Shown here: positions 5,561 through 6,714 of the stretch, one piece after another
How the letters are laid out: each line of letters begins with the position of its first letter
Numbering within the stretch: position 1 is the stretch's first letter
NCBI GenBank assembly: GCA_018396515.1
Contig: JAGTQJ010000057.1
Location: forward strand, 1-6,714
Source of the DNA: Candidatus Bathyarchaeota archaeon
GTDB taxonomy: Archaea > Thermoproteota > Bathyarchaeia > TCS64
Reading direction: 5' to 3'
DNA: 6,714 bases
The notes under the pieces: model-generated
Databases searched by the model: none
Seen by the model: the letters and a program-made list of their open reading frames with translations, nothing else
Told to the model about the DNA's origin: nothing
Made by a program: the position numbers and the translations under genes

Positions 5561-6241
5561 CTATTTTTCACTATACCATTCTATTCTCTTCGTCTTATAT
5601 CCTATGACAAGTATCGTGATAATTATGATTAGAAATCCTGTTGTGTACCAGATGACATCGGGTCTCAACATGTCGACTAGGCGTCCTATGACCAGTTCGA
5701 ACCTGAAGGAGACGGTCTGGCCATATGCGACTCCGAAGGCGACGAGGAGAAACAGCCTCCCAACCCTGTTCACATATCTATATGGGCCCGTTGGCCTAGT
5801 TGTGAATATGAAGTAAGCTGCTGAGGTTATGGTCCCCACGATCATGACGATGTTCTCCAGGCTGTTCCAACGGAGGAGCGTGGCCTGTATCTGCTGGACG
5901 AAGTCAGCCATAACCGTCGTCCTCATGGCCAGCCCCATCCCAACCCCTATAGATAATACTATTGGGTACCTTGAGAGCCAGACCCATCCGCTTCTAAGCC
6001 TGGAAAGTAGCATGAGTGATAGGATTAGGGATATTATGTAGACGGCTTCTCCCCCCTGTATCTTTGTCACGGCGTTCCTGTTGATATAGTCCCAGTTCGT
6101 AGCGAAGAGGTAGCCCGCCAGTATTCCTAGGTATAGATTCTCCGTGGCCTTCGAGATGGGATTGTCTCCAATCAGGGTGGTGTAGGCTGCAAGGGAGACT
6201 AGGGAGCCCACTATCAGGCCGAGATAGTTGGGATCTATCAA
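5561..6241 (-). CDS. Conserved multi-pass membrane protein, function unknown
   Basis: A 226-residue integral membrane protein with about seven hydrophobic segments (near 6-23, 35-50, 65-80, 91-109, 128-147, 161-177, 196-214) and a basic tail (YKTKRIEWYSEK). Conserved-looking stretches are LSRYPIVLSIGVGMGLAMR (89-107), NSLENIVMIVG (126-136) and GRLFLLVAFGVAYGQTV (161-177) followed by FELVIGRL. I recall these as hallmarks of an uncharacterised family that occurs beside a partner with an AEYE motif, as here. No enzyme or transporter motif is visible. The start is TTG at 6241, one base after the stop of the upstream gene, with GGGGGAG seven bases before it inside that gene. Translation is therefore probably coupled. 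A role as partner subunit of a two-protein membrane complex is inferred from the coupling alone. Confidence 0.88.
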   Translation of the reverse strand: MIDPNYLGLIVGSLVSLAAYTTLIGDNPISKATENLYLGILAGYLFATNWDYINRNAVTKIQGGEAVYIISLILSLMLLSRLRSGWVWLSRYPIVLSIGVGMGLAMRTTVMADFVQQIQATLLRWNSLENIVMIVGTITSAAYFIFTTRPTGPYRYVNRVGRLFLLVAFGVAYGQTVSFRFELVIGRLVDMLRPDVIWYTTGFLIIIITILVIGYKTKRIEWYSEK

Positions 6242-6242
6242 C

Positions 6243-6714
6243 TCATGACTCCCCCTTCATCCTGAGGATCAAGTATAGGACGTTTCCTAGGACCACCAGG
6301 ATGAGCCATAGTAGCCCGCCTAGGTTGGTGGCCATGGCCTGGCCGAGGGCCGGTCCCGGCTTCTTTAGGAGATACTCATACTCGGCTGATCCCCTGACCC
6401 CGCCAAACAGGCCCTTAAGCTGCCCCGCGCTGATGTACGGGCTGTAGTTGGGGACCTCATTGGTCGTGCAAGAGCCAGACATGGGGATGCCAAATGGTAC
6501 GGCTATCTGCCTTATGCCATACGGGATGCTCCCCTCAGAGCCTCCCCACCAGAGGACTGCCGAGAACGCCCTAGCATCGTTGATATCCCTCATTAGGGGG
6601 ATCTCGTCTATAGGGGTTCCGAAATAGTCCTTCTTCACCACGCTTCGGATGTTGTTGGCTAGGGCTCCAACTCCGGCCTCTCCCCCCGGTATATATCCCA
6701 GGTTCAGGCCCGAA
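6243..6714 (-). CDS. C-terminal part of an uncharacterised single-anchor membrane protein
   Basis: The frame is open to the window edge, so the true start lies beyond 6714; the GTG at 6641 is internal. The visible 156 residues form a soluble part and one C-terminal helix (roughly the last 27 to 8 residues before the end), followed by LRMKGES. Notable stretches are LGYIPGGEAGVGALANNI, YFGTPIDEIPLMRDIND, a hydrophobic segment with LWWGGSEG, PNYSPYISAGQLKGLFGG, and VRGSAEYEYLLKKPGP. The AGQLxGLxxGxxGxAEYE motif is one I remember from an uncharacterised family in archaea and deep-branching bacteria encoded next to a seven-helix protein, as here. Topology suggests an outward-facing domain with a single anchor, but this is not proven. 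It is the first visible gene of a minus-strand operon with the seven-helix gene, one base apart. Confidence 0.85.
   Translation of the reverse strand, partial: SGLNLGYIPGGEAGVGALANNIRSVVKKDYFGTPIDEIPLMRDINDARAFSAVLWWGGSEGSIPYGIRQIAVPFGIPMSGSCTTNEVPNYSPYISAGQLKGLFGGVRGSAEYEYLLKKPGPALGQAMATNLGGLLWLILVVLGNVLYLILRMKGES
6249..6255 (-). promoter_or_regulatory. Shine-Dalgarno deciding the TTG start at 6241
   Basis: The minus strand reads GGGGGAG seven bases before the TTG. The only nearby ATG (6246-6244) is in another frame and hits a stop after one codon. This site lies in the last codons of the upstream gene and indicates coupled translation. Confidence 0.6.

Noticed and set aside
1..6714. CRISPR arrays, insertion sequences, tRNA genes and attachment sites
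   Set aside because: I saw no regularly spaced direct repeats, no transposase motifs, no terminal repeats with target duplication, and no tRNA-like T-loop and acceptor combination.

Overview
The window looks like chromosomal DNA of an uncharacterised, probably thermophilic archaeon of the Thermoproteota (TACK) side; a Bathyarchaeia-like lineage is my best guess. The grounds are: an archaeal-type bifunctional fructose-1,6-bisphosphate aldolase/phosphatase; a Ser/His/Asp (SEC11-type) signal peptidase; archaeal TATA boxes placed 20-40 bases before start codons; a mix of leaderless and Shine-Dalgarno-led genes; frequent AGG/AGA and ATA codons; TTG starts; and GC-rich genes separated by AT-rich spacers. 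The lineage is inferred; there is no rRNA or marker gene here.

Left part (1-1741). The window opens inside a minus-strand gene for a probable winged-helix regulator, of which only the first 32 codons are visible. A spacer of about 520 bases follows. It holds an inverted repeat with two alternative pairings, and a short Gly-rich CxxC-type zinc-ribbon gene that seems to be decaying, with Cys codons changed to Arg or stop and shifts of frame. Next, on the plus strand, comes fbp, the gluconeogenic aldolase/phosphatase, with a clear TATA box and a very short leader.

Middle part (1742-5367). An AT-rich convergent intergenic region with hairpins and T-runs separates fbp from three minus-strand genes for the cell surface. 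In transcription order these are: a small secreted, beta-rich, single-domain protein with a signal peptide (a candidate TasA/AbpA-like filament subunit); a signal peptidase I with an unusual extra two-helix N-terminal region; and a 632-residue membrane-anchored protein with four tandem Ig-like repeats plus a fifth domain. They can be read as a small export and surface-fibre or adhesion locus: substrate, processing peptidase and anchored stalk protein.

Right part (5368-6714). After a promoter/terminator spacer come two tightly coupled minus-strand genes: the C-terminal 156 residues of a protein ending in one membrane helix, with a KGLFGGVRGSAEYEY motif, and a protein of about seven membrane helices. 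I recall both as a conserved but uncharacterised gene pair in archaea and deep-branching bacteria. Their function is unknown.
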